The notes beneath the pieces are model-generated. The model did no database searches, was not told the origin of the DNA, and worked only from the letters and a program-made list of their open reading frames with translations. 37,251 bases of DNA, taken from contig CAUDNR010000002.1 in the NCBI GenBank assembly GCA_958430865.1, positions 107,223 to 144,473 of the forward strand, read 5' to 3'. Each line of letters opens with the position of its first letter. The stretch's first letter is position 1. A program made the translations under genes and the position numbers. Source of the stretch: Entrophospora sp. SA101 (Eukaryota; Glomeromycota; Glomeromycetes; Entrophosporales; Entrophosporaceae). This document shows positions 1 to 9,850 of this stretch, piece by piece.

Positions 1-78
1 TTTATTTAATAAAGTATTAGTAGGCTTTTAAATGAACATAATTTTATTTATTTATCTTGCATAATTGTTGCAGTATAT

Positions 79-117
79 GATTTTTTGTGCGCGCCATTTT
101 TTTTGAAACACACTGTA
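79..117. mobile_element. Possible Tc1/mariner terminal repeat end
   Basis: This stretch reads, on the minus strand, TACAGTGTGTTTC followed by an A-run and GGCGCGC, then ACAAAAAATC. TACAGTG-type ends are typical of Tc1/mariner elements. A similar sequence lies at 15882-15927 in the same orientation, sharing GATTTTTTG, a GCCATTTTTT core and a CACAnTGTA end. If it is a terminus, the element body lies to the left and continues out of the window. No transposase is visible in the first 80 bases, so this remains a weak call. Confidence 0.3.
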
Positions 118-187
118 AATATGTAATGATATTTTTTCATCAAATGATCTGTTATTATTATTATCATCAATATATTTATATTCTAAA

Positions 188-541
188 TCATTTACCTGTC
201 ATTTCATTTATTGAATACATTGTAAGAGCTTCTATTTCTTTTTTTAATTTTGTTATCTCATTTTGTAATTCTTCAATTGAAGCTAAAGAATTATTATTAT
301 CAGTTGCAATATTTTCAGTTGATTTATGTCTTTTAAATGGCTTGTTATCATTTTTCTTGTTGTATTTTTGATTCCTGTCATATTGCACCACACAATTATA
401 ACAATTTGAACAAAGAGAATCACCAACATTTACAAAAAATTCTCCCTTGTTAGCTTTTTTCTTAGCCTCTTCAGTAACATTTCTAAATGTTGAGAATTTT
501 TCTTCTTTACAGTAATTGCAGAATTGATTTTTAGGTGGCAT
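188..541 (-). CDS. Small zinc-binding-like protein with two CxxC knuckles and a coiled coil
   Basis: A single-exon frame of 117 residues starting at an ATG. It carries C8-x2-C11 (FCNYCKEEKF) near the N-terminus and a second cluster, LCSNCYNC, around residues 44-50, so four or five cysteines could hold one zinc ion. Residues 85-108 are rich in E, L, I and K with heptad-like spacing (a short coiled coil), preceded by an Asn run. I do not recognise a named family. The layout suggests a DNA- or protein-binding accessory factor, or the N-terminal module of a larger repeated fungal protein. It faces away from the transposon at 930-3475 with about 390 bp between. No intron is needed. Expression is untested, and it could be a fragment of a longer gene. 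Confidence 0.5.
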   Translation of the reverse strand: MPPKNQFCNYCKEEKFSTFRNVTEEAKKKANKGEFFVNVGDSLCSNCYNCVVQYDRNQKYNKKNDNKPFKRHKSTENIATDNNNSLASIEELQNEITKLKKEIEALTMYSINEMTGK

Positions 542-929
542 TTAATAGATTGCAATTTTGAAAAGTGTGATCTTCTCTGTGATCTTTTGACAGTTCGTAT
601 AAAACAACTAGGAGAATAATATATTGAATTTTGAATGGTCGTTAATTAGTACACTTGTACCCACTTTAATTGATGGGACTGGTTGATTATTTTAAACAAT
701 ATAAATAATCCGTGTAACATTTTACGTGATATTTGAATGTCCACCATGCTTGTCCACTATGCTGTTTAACGGATTTAATGGATTTTTCATATAATAATAA
801 ATTCAGTTTACTGGATATTTTTTAAAAATTCATATATGTCACTCATAATAAATTTTTCTCAATATTATGTATAACGATGATCTTTACTATTTTGGGCTAA
901 TAAGAGTAATGACGCGCAATTATTAAATA
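542..929. other. Intergenic, nothing recognised
   Basis: AT-rich DNA between the small CxxC gene and the left end of the Tigger-like element. I see no reading frame of interest and no convincing promoter motif. Confidence 0.5.
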
Positions 930-954
930 CACAGTGAAACTCGATTTAGCGGAT
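930..954 (+). repeat. Left terminal inverted repeat
   Basis: Begins CACAGTGAAACTCGATTTAG. It matches the reverse complement of 3451-3475 at 24 of 25 positions; the single difference is C versus T at position 11. The preceding TA (928-929) is the target-site duplication. Confidence 0.93.
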
Positions 955-988
955 AAGTTTGGCCCAAGAAATTTATCCGCTAAATCGA
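941..988. repeat. Subterminal hairpin carrying the TIR core
   Basis: A perfect 16-bp inverted repeat: TCGATTTAGCGGATAA at 941-956 and its complement at 973-988, separated by 16 bp. The left arm overlaps the terminal repeat. It probably gives the transposase a second binding site. The relic at 3594-4079 keeps a degenerate version of the same arrangement at its end. Confidence 0.85.
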
Positions 989-1175
989 AATATCCGTAAA
1001 AACGAGAAATTTGGAATCAGCGGATTTTATATTAAAAATCATGTGACATCAGTTACATAAAAATCTTATTTATTTATAATTAACAAATTTTACAATATAT
1101 ATGTAAATAATAAAATAATAATATTATAAATGACAAAAAAAATAAATTTATTTTTATTCTAGCATATAATATTCT

Positions 1176-2889
1176 TCAATCCTTGTTTGTATATACTCTT
1201 TCTTGAGAATTTTTGTAAGAAATTTCCCTTTTTAATTTATTGACATTTCTAATTATTTGGAAATCAATTTCCAAATTTTTTTGTTGTACATACTTGAGTG
1301 CAGTTTCCAAACCTTTTATAGCTTCTGTGCTAGTGATTGTCGGTTCAGGTTTGTCCATTGTATCATTGTTATCTTCGTCTTCATGTGCTGATTGTCCTCT
1401 TACAATACTCACAATTTCTTGTTCTGTTATTTCCTCCTGAACAGCAAGATTCTGATCAATAGTAATAAATTCATTTGCATCTAGATGATTTGTAAAGGGA
1501 AGTTGATTGATTAAATCATTTATCTCACTTAATTCTGATTGATTATTTGAATTTTCAACTATTGAATCAGTTGGACTTTGATTATTATTGACTATCATGG
1601 TTTTCGCCCAACTGTTTCTAATTGTTCCAACTGTTACTTGTTCCCAAGCTTTAGAAGTAAAATTAATTGCATCAAAAATATTGATTTGAGGTACTTCATT
1701 ATTATTATTCTCTGATTCTTCATAAGCTTTTATTCTATTTTGACAAAGCAATTTTCTATATTTTGACTACAAAAAAAAATTTTGAAAATTAATTCATTTA
1801 AATGTGAACATTAATTAAAAATTTATTTAATCACCTTTAAGCTATAGATTATTCCTTGATCTAAAGGCTGTAGAATAGATGTGGTGTTAGGAGGTAAAAA
1901 ATGAATTCGTATATTTGATAAAGTAGGTACATTTTCTGTGTTATGAGAACTAGCATTATCTAAAAGCAAGATTATTTTTCTATTCTTTCGAATCATTATA
2001 TTATTGAACCTTTCTAAATAGTGTTTAAAAATACTTCTTTGCATCCATGCCTTAGCATTCCAGTAATACCACACGGGAAGTGTATTTTTGGAAATACCTC
2101 TCAAACATTTTGGATTTTCAGATTTATGGATGAAAAGTGCAGGAAGTTTTTCACCAGTTAAACTACAAGTAAGCATGGCAGTTATACAATCTTTAGGGCG
2201 TTTTTTCCCCATAACTGGTGTATGAGCAATTGTCCTATTAGGTTCTAGTTTCCAGAATATTGCAGTCTCATCACAATTCCATATATCTTCGGGATTATAT
2301 TCTTGTAAGGTTTCTTGAAGTTGAAGGCGCATAGCAGCAATTTCATGATTGGGTGCACTCAATGATTCACCTCTTTTTTTGTAACTATGTAAATTATTTC
2401 TATTTTTAAAATTGTTTAACCATCCTATAGAAGCATTGAAATCACTAATTCCAAAAAGATTAGCAAATTCTTTTGCCTTTTCTTGAATAATAGGGCCACT
2501 GAATGTTAAATTTCTAACCAAAAGTTGATCAACCCAGATCCTTGTTGCTTCTTCAATATCAGGATAACCAATTTTTTTATTTCTATATAGATTGTTATTA
2601 TTTAAACTTTCATCATAATCTAACCATTGAGGAGATTGACTCAATATATCGGAAACAGACTGTACAGATATTCCAAATTCATGGGCCAATTCAACACCTT
2701 TAATGCTTGGATTATTCTTTTTTTTTTCACATAATTCTTTTTTTTGTGCTTTGGTCAGTATTTTTCTTGTTTTCTACATAGTTTAAAATAATGATTAATT
2801 ATAATGAATCATTTTATTCACAATTTAAATCTTATTTATATTACTTTAGATTGGTTTGAATTTTCTTCTGATCTGTTTTGTGAGTACAT
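1176..2889 (-). CDS. Tigger-like transposase, three exons
   Basis: Best model: exon 1 2889-2845, exon 2 2773-1835, exon 3 1766-1176, both introns phase 0 with GT and TAG ends, giving 524 residues. The start ATG (2887-2889) gives MYSQNRSEEN. Residues 16-60 form the CENP-B-type helix-turn-helix (LTKAQKKELCEKK, then VELAHEFGISVQSVSDIL). A second Tc5/CENP-B helix-turn-helix follows to about residue 150. The DDE_1 catalytic core shows D183 in NCDETA, D287 in LLDNASSHN and D320 in LQPLDQGI, so 32 residues separate the second and third acidic residues. Exon 3 resumes with SKYRKLLCQNRI, usual in this family. The protein would bind the terminal repeats and cut and paste the element at TA. No frameshift or nonsense codon is visible. 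The C-terminal 90 residues match the relic at 3597-3854. Confidence 0.88.
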
Positions 2890-3434
2890 ATTTTCAACTT
2901 TATTATTAAAAGTATAGTTGTTTTATTTTTAAATTGATAAAGTTTTTTTTTTGATTATAGACAAAGGTGGATATTTCCTTCCCTTTATATAAGAAAAAAT
3001 TTTCCTATTGATTAAATCATAAGTTTTATTTTCACGAATCAATTATACAAGCCATAAATTTTAACTTTACAAATCATAAGTTTTATTTTACATTTAATTA
3101 TTTTTAATTATAATAATAAGCTATTGTTTCTATTTTTTCCAAAAATATTGACGCTTAAAATCATAATTTTTTTATTTATTTAATCATATGAATCATGTTA
3201 TATTATCGTATGTTATTATCATACGTTACTAATACGTTATTTTTTTAAATTTTCTAAACGGTAATGATCATCATTATCCGTTATATCGAAATAAATTTGT
3301 TAATGTACGACATTAAAAGGTTTAAAAAAATATCCGGTATACCGAATATATATAAAAATCCGCTAAATCTGTTAAATCAAGATAAAATAACTATAAAAAA
3401 ATTCTGTTCCGAAATTTTATCCGTTAAACCCCTA

Positions 3435-3475
3435 AATCCGCTAAATCGAAATCCGCTAAATCGAATTTCACTGTG
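3435..3475 (-). repeat. Right terminal inverted repeat with direct subterminal copy
   Basis: The right terminal repeat is 3451-3475. The motif ATCCGCTAAATCGA occurs twice back to back here (about 3436-3449 and 3451-3464), so the transposase-recognition core is duplicated directly, whereas on the left it is inverted. Degenerate copies (CCGTTAAA, CCGCTAAAT) continue inward to about 3360. Confidence 0.85.
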
Positions 3476-3593
3476 TATAATATTAAGAATGTAATAATCA
3501 GCAATACATCCACAATTTAATCTAACATATTCCTAGCTATTTCTTGGCAATGACACTATCAATATGTCATTTCCTTTTATTTCTTTATATGCT

Positions 3594-4079
3594 AAAATCA
3601 TAAATATTGTAAAAGGACAAAGTGAAGTTCATTACAATGAAACAAATGAAACAAATGAACCTGAGCTGATGATCATTAATATAGAAGCTATAAAAGCTCC
3701 AGAAACTATACTTAAATATGTACAACAAAAAATTTTAGATATTGGTTTTCAAGTAATTAGAAATGTCAAAAGATTAAAAAGTGAAATTTCTTACAAAATT
3801 CTCAAGAACAAGTGCAAACAAGAATGGAAGATTATTATAATGTCAATGTTTTAAGTGAATGAATTGTTTTTTTTAATTTTTTTACCAACTGTATTTTTAT
3901 TATCATCATTATTATTTGCATTCATATTATTAAAAATAAAATTGATTTTTTACGTAACATGTATTGTATGATTTAATCAAAAATTCAATTTTTTATGGAT
4001 ATTTTGGTATTATGGATGACTCGGTATAGTGGATAAATTTCTTGGAACAAACATATCCGTTATACTGAGACTTGCTGTG
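3594..4079 (+). mobile_element. Truncated relic of a second Tigger-like element, opposite orientation
   Basis: A plus-strand frame at about 3597-3835 encodes a protein closely resembling the C-terminus of the neighbouring transposase. Shared segments include IVKGQS versus IVRGQS, LKYVQQKILDIGFQVIRNV versus LKYVQQKNLEIDFQIIRNV, and SEISYK versus REISYK. It is followed by about 200 bp of 3' region. The end at 4010-4079 reads, on the minus strand, CACAGCAAGTCTCAGTATAA and then a degenerate copy of the left-end hairpin of the intact element, including a matching CCAAGAAATTTATCC segment; TA follows at 4080-4081. The N-terminal and catalytic parts are missing. It is a diverged, 5'-truncated relative, not a copy of the same insertion. 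Confidence 0.82.
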
Positions 4080-4323
4080 TATTCCATTTTTGCAATGAAC
4101 AGCAATAGCCTCAATAATTTTGTTTCTTTAGCATTAATGATTGAATCAATCATCCCCAATAAGTTTAATCTTTTAACAAATATTGTTAGCTTTTTCCACT
4201 TTTAAAGCAAAAAAGTACTAAAATAATTTATATACTTAATGTACCCTTATAAAAAGGATATAAGTATATTAAATAAATAAATAAAAAAAGGAACAAGCAA
4301 GCAAATCATGAAAAACATAATAA

Positions 4324-5560
4324 ATGAACAACAACAAGCAAATAAATGAAATTGAAACATTTAAAAAGCAATTAGTTGATAAAGAGGAAGAACTAAAACT
4401 AAAAATTTGACATGTGACAGGTCAACCTAGTGAAGACAGTTATTCTTCTGGTCATCAATGATACAAAAGACTAAATAAAAAATGAATGGATGAAGGCAAG
4501 TTAAGAATGGCAGTAGATCCTAATGAAACTAGAGAATGAGCTAAAAATTGTAAAAGAGTTTGATTTGACAGTATCACTATTGAAGAGATGTTAGAAGGGT
4601 TTATTGATTATTCGAAAGGTTTAGCAACAAATTGTTCTAGTCATATTGCAGAGTCAAGCAGAAGAGGTTGTCAACTTTATGATCAAAGAAAAGAATTCAA
4701 AAAGAGAATTGAAGGGTTTGAGAAGTATAAGGAGCAAGTTGAAAATTTGGAAACAAAACTTACAGAAATTTTATCAGTTTGACATAAGGAACAGGAAGAA
4801 ATTAATACTATTTCTTGAGAAGACCAATTTCATTACTGAGACTTGGAAGATTTAAAAGAATTATCAGGCATAACAAAGAAGGAATTAAATAAGGTTGTCT
4901 TTGAAGTCATTGAGAAATTAGAACAAAGTGCTAAAGACTTAGCTGAAGCAATAAATACAGCTGAAGCATGAAAAAATTGACAAAAAGGTCTTTTGAATGA
5001 TGAAATCAAAGAAAAATTGCTAATGCTCCAAAAGTCTGATAAAATGCTTGAAGAGGAAATAACAAAGAATGCAAAATTTAAAAAGAATTAGCCCAAATGA
5101 TTGGAGATTTGAGGATGAAGCAAAAGAAAAAGAAGAATTAAAAACACAACTATATTTGGAAAGAAAACCCTTACCCTCTCTTCCTAAAGAAGTAGAAAGT
5201 AGGACTTTAAATAAACAAAGCATTTTCAAGCAATTAAAAACAAAAACAAAAGCCAAGGTTCAGCAGTTACAAAGGCTAGTTAAAAGAGAGAAACCTTGCA
5301 ATCAAGAAATGGTTGCCAAAATAGAAATTTCAATTAAGTAGTTATGAAAGAACTACTCTACACAATCTTAGAGTTAGAAGAATGACACAGCAGCAATTCT
5401 ACTTGTGGTTTCTGCCCTGGTTTGAAAAAAACAATTTGTCAAATCAGAACATGAAGCAAAGCAACTGGTGAAATGGTTGAAAGTGATAAAGCTTGTGAAA
5501 ACTGTAAAGAGAAGTTTGAAAATGATGAATTGCCTAAGTGTGATTGTGGAAGGTTAAAGA
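4324..5560 (+). pseudogene. Mollicutes-like coding relic with TGA as tryptophan (coiled coil plus zinc ribbon)
   Basis: From the ATG at 4324 one frame runs to 5088 with ten TGA codons (4408, 4459, 4483, 4537, 4561, 4780, 4816, 4837, 4969, 4978) and no TAA or TAG. It contains no TGG at all. A one-base shift near 5085 and another near 5112 move the sense frame to one that runs to 5341. A third shift returns it to the first frame, which continues from 5344 to the MITE with two more TGA codons (5383, 5452). Read with TGA as Trp, phrases such as GHQWYKRLNKKWMDEG and DPNETREWAKNC appear. The middle is Glu/Lys-rich coiled coil. The C-terminus has cysteine pairs CGFC, CENC and CDCG, a zinc-ribbon pattern. 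Mycoplasma-related endobacteria of these fungi read TGA as Trp and are known gene donors to them. I infer transfer followed by decay; the family is unknown to me. Confidence 0.75.
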
Positions 5561-5792
5561 TAAAGATGTTAGCCGAAATGGTTTTGAAAAAATCAATTTC
5601 GGCAGGCAATTTCGGATTTACAATATTTTCATAATGATGGACATAAAAAAACCACCCAGAATTTTGGCTATTGAGTTAATAATTTTGAGTATAATTTCGG
5701 CAATTAATAAAAAATATTTCGGCATTTCGGATTCGGTGACGATCATTTACTATTACTATTACTAAGTGAAATAATTTCGGCTAACATCTTTA
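5561..5792. mobile_element. MITE with 19-bp perfect inverted ends
   Basis: TAAAGATGTTAGCCGAAAT at 5561-5579 is repeated inverted at 5774-5792. If the outer TA pair is a target-site duplication, the element is 228 bp with 17-bp ends. The interior repeats the motif ATTTCGGC several times on both strands and has no coding capacity. It looks like a non-autonomous Tc1/mariner-type element. It interrupts the Mollicutes-like relic; splicing it out would let that frame continue only six codons to a TAA. Confidence 0.75.
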
Positions 5793-7735
5793 ATAAGGAC
5801 AGTTTGGTAATCAGTAAACCCTAGAATGGTATATTCCTTTTGATTGGCTAATCGAACTTCACATAGATTCTATAATGATTTACGTTTGTAATGAAATGAT
5901 AATGACGAATTGATTGCAAAATTTATGTGTAATATAGGCGCAAGTTCATACATAGTAAAATTTCTTCCATCATATCAACAAAATGAAATTGTAACTGTAG
6001 AGAAAGGTCCTAGTTTCAAAATCACGGTTTGTTTTTTTAGTCTTACATTTTCATTTTGAAGGAATTAAAGGATCTACAAGACCAACAAAACTTTAGTAGT
6101 GGCTAAATGACATTGAACTGTACATTGCGATAATGTCTAATTTGATTAGAACGCGTCAATTATTTTAGACGCTCATCATCACTAAACTCATGATTTTGTG
6201 GATATAAGTTTTTTAAAGCAACAGTGATTTCAATTATAAAATTTATGGTGATGCTTATTTTTTAAATGATAATTCCACACGGCTTATATTTTTTCAGCAC
6301 ATATTGTTTGAACTTGAATGTTTGTGATTATAAAAAGATCAATAAATATCTTTATACCTATTCAATGGGTCGATCTTTTGCCATGCTTCATTTGGGATTT
6401 TTACAAACACATGTAGATACCGATTCGTAGTCTTGATACATTTTTAAACCAGAATCTTTATTAGTAATGTCTTGTACAATCAAGATCCTTTTCCTCTCTA
6501 CCAAATAATAAAAAGAAGATTTGGACCTGATGAAACTGTTTGTCAGAAGGGATACCAATTACATATACAAATATCCGTAACTTTCAAATACACAATTAAA
6601 GGAACATCATTTAAGAACTGTTTATCAATTCCTGATTTGTCGAGTTCTAGTGAATTTAGTTTGGCTGCCAAAAATTTCCTGATTATTGGAGTTGTCAAAG
6701 ATAGCACCTCGCTTATCCTTTGCCTTACAAATATATCCAGGCGGTTGCAATGAGCCAGCACACCTTGAACAGCAGTGACAACGAATTCTGTTTCTCAACG
6801 AATAACTGTTGTCTTTGTGTTTATACGAATTGGATATTTAATGCTAGTGTTATTATTGGCTTGTCGAGCTTCCATGAATTCATTGAAAATGGTCCAAAGA
6901 ATGTAACTTTTTTCCAAAGAGCCAAGAGAATTTGAAGAAACCTGATATTTTTTTTTTCTTTTTATAATCGGCAAAAAACGCGAGATTATAATTAATTGAT
7001 CGACAAAACTTGCGGATCACGAATTATTATTATAATGCCTGTGTCAGTTTTCCAGTAAACAAACGTTAAAATTACCCCCTTCTCCATAGGTTAATCATAT
7101 TGTTCTTATTTAAAATTATTATTATTGTTGTTATTATTATTATTGTTATTATTAACAATGGTGGTTGATAATTTACCTTTGCTTGTTTAATGTGGAATAA
7201 TTACTATTACTATCTATTATTACATCATTTCTCCTTAAATCCATAATTTTAGTGCCACTTATACGTATTAAAATTTTATTCGATAGTTTTATATTTATAG
7301 TAATAATAAAATTACGATAATTGGAATAATTCGATAAATTCAGAAATCTCATTCTTTAAATATATAAGTAGCCAATCCCATTCATTTTTCTGGAAATACT
7401 ATCCTTTTATAGTAATAATAAAATCTTGATAAATTCATAAAATTTACTGTGCCGAACCTATGAATTTAACGAGCTTTGACTGTATTACTAATAATATTAT
7501 CGATAAAGTTTTTTATAGAGTAAAACAAAATAATAAAGTGCTATTGGAATTTTTTAATCTTACTATTTTCGTTCTCATAATAATATAATAAAAAAATTTC
7601 TTTTGAACCCAAACCAATTTTGTGAGTATATTGATGATTTTTTTTTTTTTTTGGGAACCTGAATGCACTAAAAAAAAAACTTGCATATTTTTTTTTTTTT
7701 TTAAATAATAGAAATATTATTATTATATAATAATA
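5793..7735. other. Gene-poor stretch with decayed coding fragments
   Basis: About 1.9 kb between the MITE and the carrier gene. A short plus-strand piece near 5937-6030 reads like an exon (SSYIVKFLPSYQQNEIVTVE) behind a possible ATAG acceptor, but no complete gene can be built. A minus-strand Cys-containing fragment is listed separately. The part from about 6940 to 7735 is AT-rich with poly-T runs and is presumably the carrier promoter region. Confidence 0.45.
6598..6795 (-). pseudogene. Unidentified minus-strand coding fragment with Cys cluster
   Basis: One minus-strand frame gives RCHCCSRCAGSLQPPGYICK, continues with AKDKRGAIFDNSNNQEIFGS and ends at a TGA about 30 residues later. The composition (four close cysteines, then a fifth) looks like a real, once-selected zinc-binding segment rather than noise. 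Upstream the frame meets stop codons, so it is either an exon or a relic. I cannot name a family. Confidence 0.3.
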
Positions 7736-9396
7736 ATGTCTAATAATAATAACTCGGCTATAACAATTGTTAAAGATAATAATAATTGGAGGATACCAAA
7801 TACATCTGAAAGCAGCAGTGGCTCTGTTACTACAACCACCACAACCAATAATCCAACCACCACAGCTATTATGAAATTAAAGGATTCTACAAAAACTGAT
7901 CTTTCAACAACAAAAAGAAAAAGGCATTGGATAAATTATATATATACGCCAGAGGTTAAACATTTAATAGCTGGTGGAGTAGCTGGGGCAGTAAGCAGAA
8001 CTGTTGTTAGTCCTTTAGAAAGAATGAAAATTTTGTTCCAAGTATGTATCGTAACGTGTGTATATACAATATATACACATCTAATATATATTTAAGGTTT
8101 AATATAATTATATACGTTTTATATATTCTTGTCACAACAAATAATGCCGTCATCATAAAGTAATAATTTATTTAAATAAATAAAAAAAAAATCAAAATTA
8201 TATTAAAAAAAAAAAATATATATATATATATATATACACAAATCGAAAAAAATAAATAATAGTAATATAAAATATAATATATATATATATAAAAGGGTCT
8301 ATCTAAGAGTCCATTTGGTTGATGTTTTTATAATAATTAATTAGTTCTTCTCTTTCATCGTCAAATAACGTCAAAAATATCATCAAAAAAATATCATCAT
8401 CATCACTGGTCTTTCTCAATTGGATTTATTACTCATTTTGTTAGGTCCAAGGACCAGAACCTGCATCATATCAAGGGATTCGAGCAACATTGGTAAAAAT
8501 ATGGCAAGAAGAAGGATGGATTGGGATGTTGAGAGGAAATGGTACCAATGTTATAAGAATTGTTCCATATAGTGCTGTTCAATTTGCAGCATATGAAAAA
8601 TATAAAAAAGTTAGTAAAAATATTATTTTTATTTATTATTATTATTCTTTTCCTAAATTATTATATATTAAAACAAATTTTATATAGTTACTTATAGAAG
8701 ATGGAAAAACTGAACTTGACGCAACGCGTAGACTTTTAGCAGGTGCATTAGCCGGTATAACGTCTGTGACGTGTACATATCCGCTTGATATTGTTCGTAC
8801 GAGACTTTCCGTTCAGTCTGCTAGCATAAGTGGGAAAAAATCCAATAGAAAGTTACCGGGTATTTGGTCTACAATGAAATCAATATATCGTAATGAAGGA
8901 GGTGTAACCGCATTGTATAGAGGTTTATCACCTACTCTAATAGTAATATTATCAATATCATTATATTATTCTTATTACTATTATTACACTATTATTACAA
9001 TTATTAATATTAATTTTTATATGGTAATAGGGAGTTGCGCCATATGTAGCATTAAATTTTCATTCTTATGAAGTACTACGTAAATATTTTACACCATCTG
9101 ATCAAAAATCGCCATCAGTAGGAAATAAATTGCTATCTGGAGCACTGGCAGGATCATTTGCCCAAACGATAACTTATCCTCTCGATGTTTTGAGGCGTAG
9201 AATGCAAGTAACAGGTTCGGAGTCTGTTGAATACAATTATAAAAGTACATGGGATGCAATTGTACAAACTATTTCCAAAGAAAGTTGGAGAGGTTTTTAT
9301 AAAGGAATGTTGCCAAATTATTTGAAAGTTGCACCTGCAATAGGTGTTAGTTTTGTCACTTATGAAGCTTGTAAAGATATAATGGGTGAAATCTAA
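7736..9396 (+). CDS. Mitochondrial carrier family protein (YPR011C/SLC25A42-like)
   Basis: Four exons, 7736-8041, 8445-8609, 8688-8942 and 9031-9396, all phase 0, encode 363 residues. Three carrier repeats are present, each with a PX[DE]XX[KR] signature: PLERMK at 93-98, PLDIVR at 189-194 and PLDVLR at 292-297, implying six transmembrane helices in the inner mitochondrial membrane. The first repeat's HLIAGGVAGAVSRTVVSPLE and the RGNGTNVIRIVPYSAVQF segment resemble the fungal YPR011C group (adenosine phosphosulfate type) and animal SLC25A42 (coenzyme A/ADP); substrate cannot be decided by eye. The first 75 residues are a Thr/Asn-rich, probably disordered extension. Intron 1 (403 bp) is unusually long for this window and holds a TA microsatellite near 8215-8235. 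The gene is convergent with the RABL3-like gene. Confidence 0.9.
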
Positions 9397-9850
9397 AAAA
9401 AATCTAAAGAAGCAAAAGGTGAAAATAAAAGATATAGATTTATATTATGTATTACTTAAATAATTTATTCATCATCATCATCAACATTTATCAACATCAT
9501 CAACAACATCAACCATCAACATCAACATTATCATCGTCATCAACAACATTATTCATCATCATCATTATGTTGTAAATAAAAAATTTGGAAAAAAGGAGTT
9601 AAAGAACAACAATTGCATACATTTTATTAAAGAATTATTTAAAAAATTTTTTTATTAAATTACAAATGATAATAGAAATTATTATTAGGATTAATTATTA
9701 GTAATAGTAGTAACAATACTATTAGTAATCGTATCAAAAACTATAATAATAATGAATCATTGTCTATTTAATTTTTTTATTATTTATATATATACATAAA
9801 TATATATAAATAAATCTTTTTAATTTTAACAAATAAAATAATATTAATGT
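9397..9850. other. Convergent 3' regions with CAT/CAA repeat
   Basis: The space between two convergent genes. An imperfect ATC/AAC trinucleotide tract fills about 9464-9567, probably within the 3' untranslated region of the carrier. The remainder is AT-rich and featureless. Confidence 0.5.

Larger units (their letters stand above)
930..3475 (-). mobile_element. Complete Tigger/pogo-like DNA transposon
   Basis: A 2,546-bp element flanked by TA target-site duplications at 928-929 and 3476-3477. The terminal inverted repeats are 25 bp long with one mismatch (930-954 and 3451-3475) and start CACAGTGAAA. The interior holds a three-exon transposase on the minus strand. The repeat core GATTTAGCGGAT recurs inside both ends, as a hairpin on the left and a direct duplication on the right. 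TA duplication, a CENP-B-type DNA-binding domain and a DDD catalytic triad place it in the pogo/Tigger group of the Tc1/mariner superfamily. Everything needed for transposition appears present, so it may be recent or still active. Confidence 0.92.

Noticed and set aside
4324..5560. Mitochondrial DNA insertion as the source of the TGA-rich frame
   Set aside because: The peptide is not like any standard mitochondrial protein, and its Glu/Lys-rich coiled coil with zinc ribbon fits a bacterial soluble protein better. A mitochondrial plasmid origin is not fully excluded.
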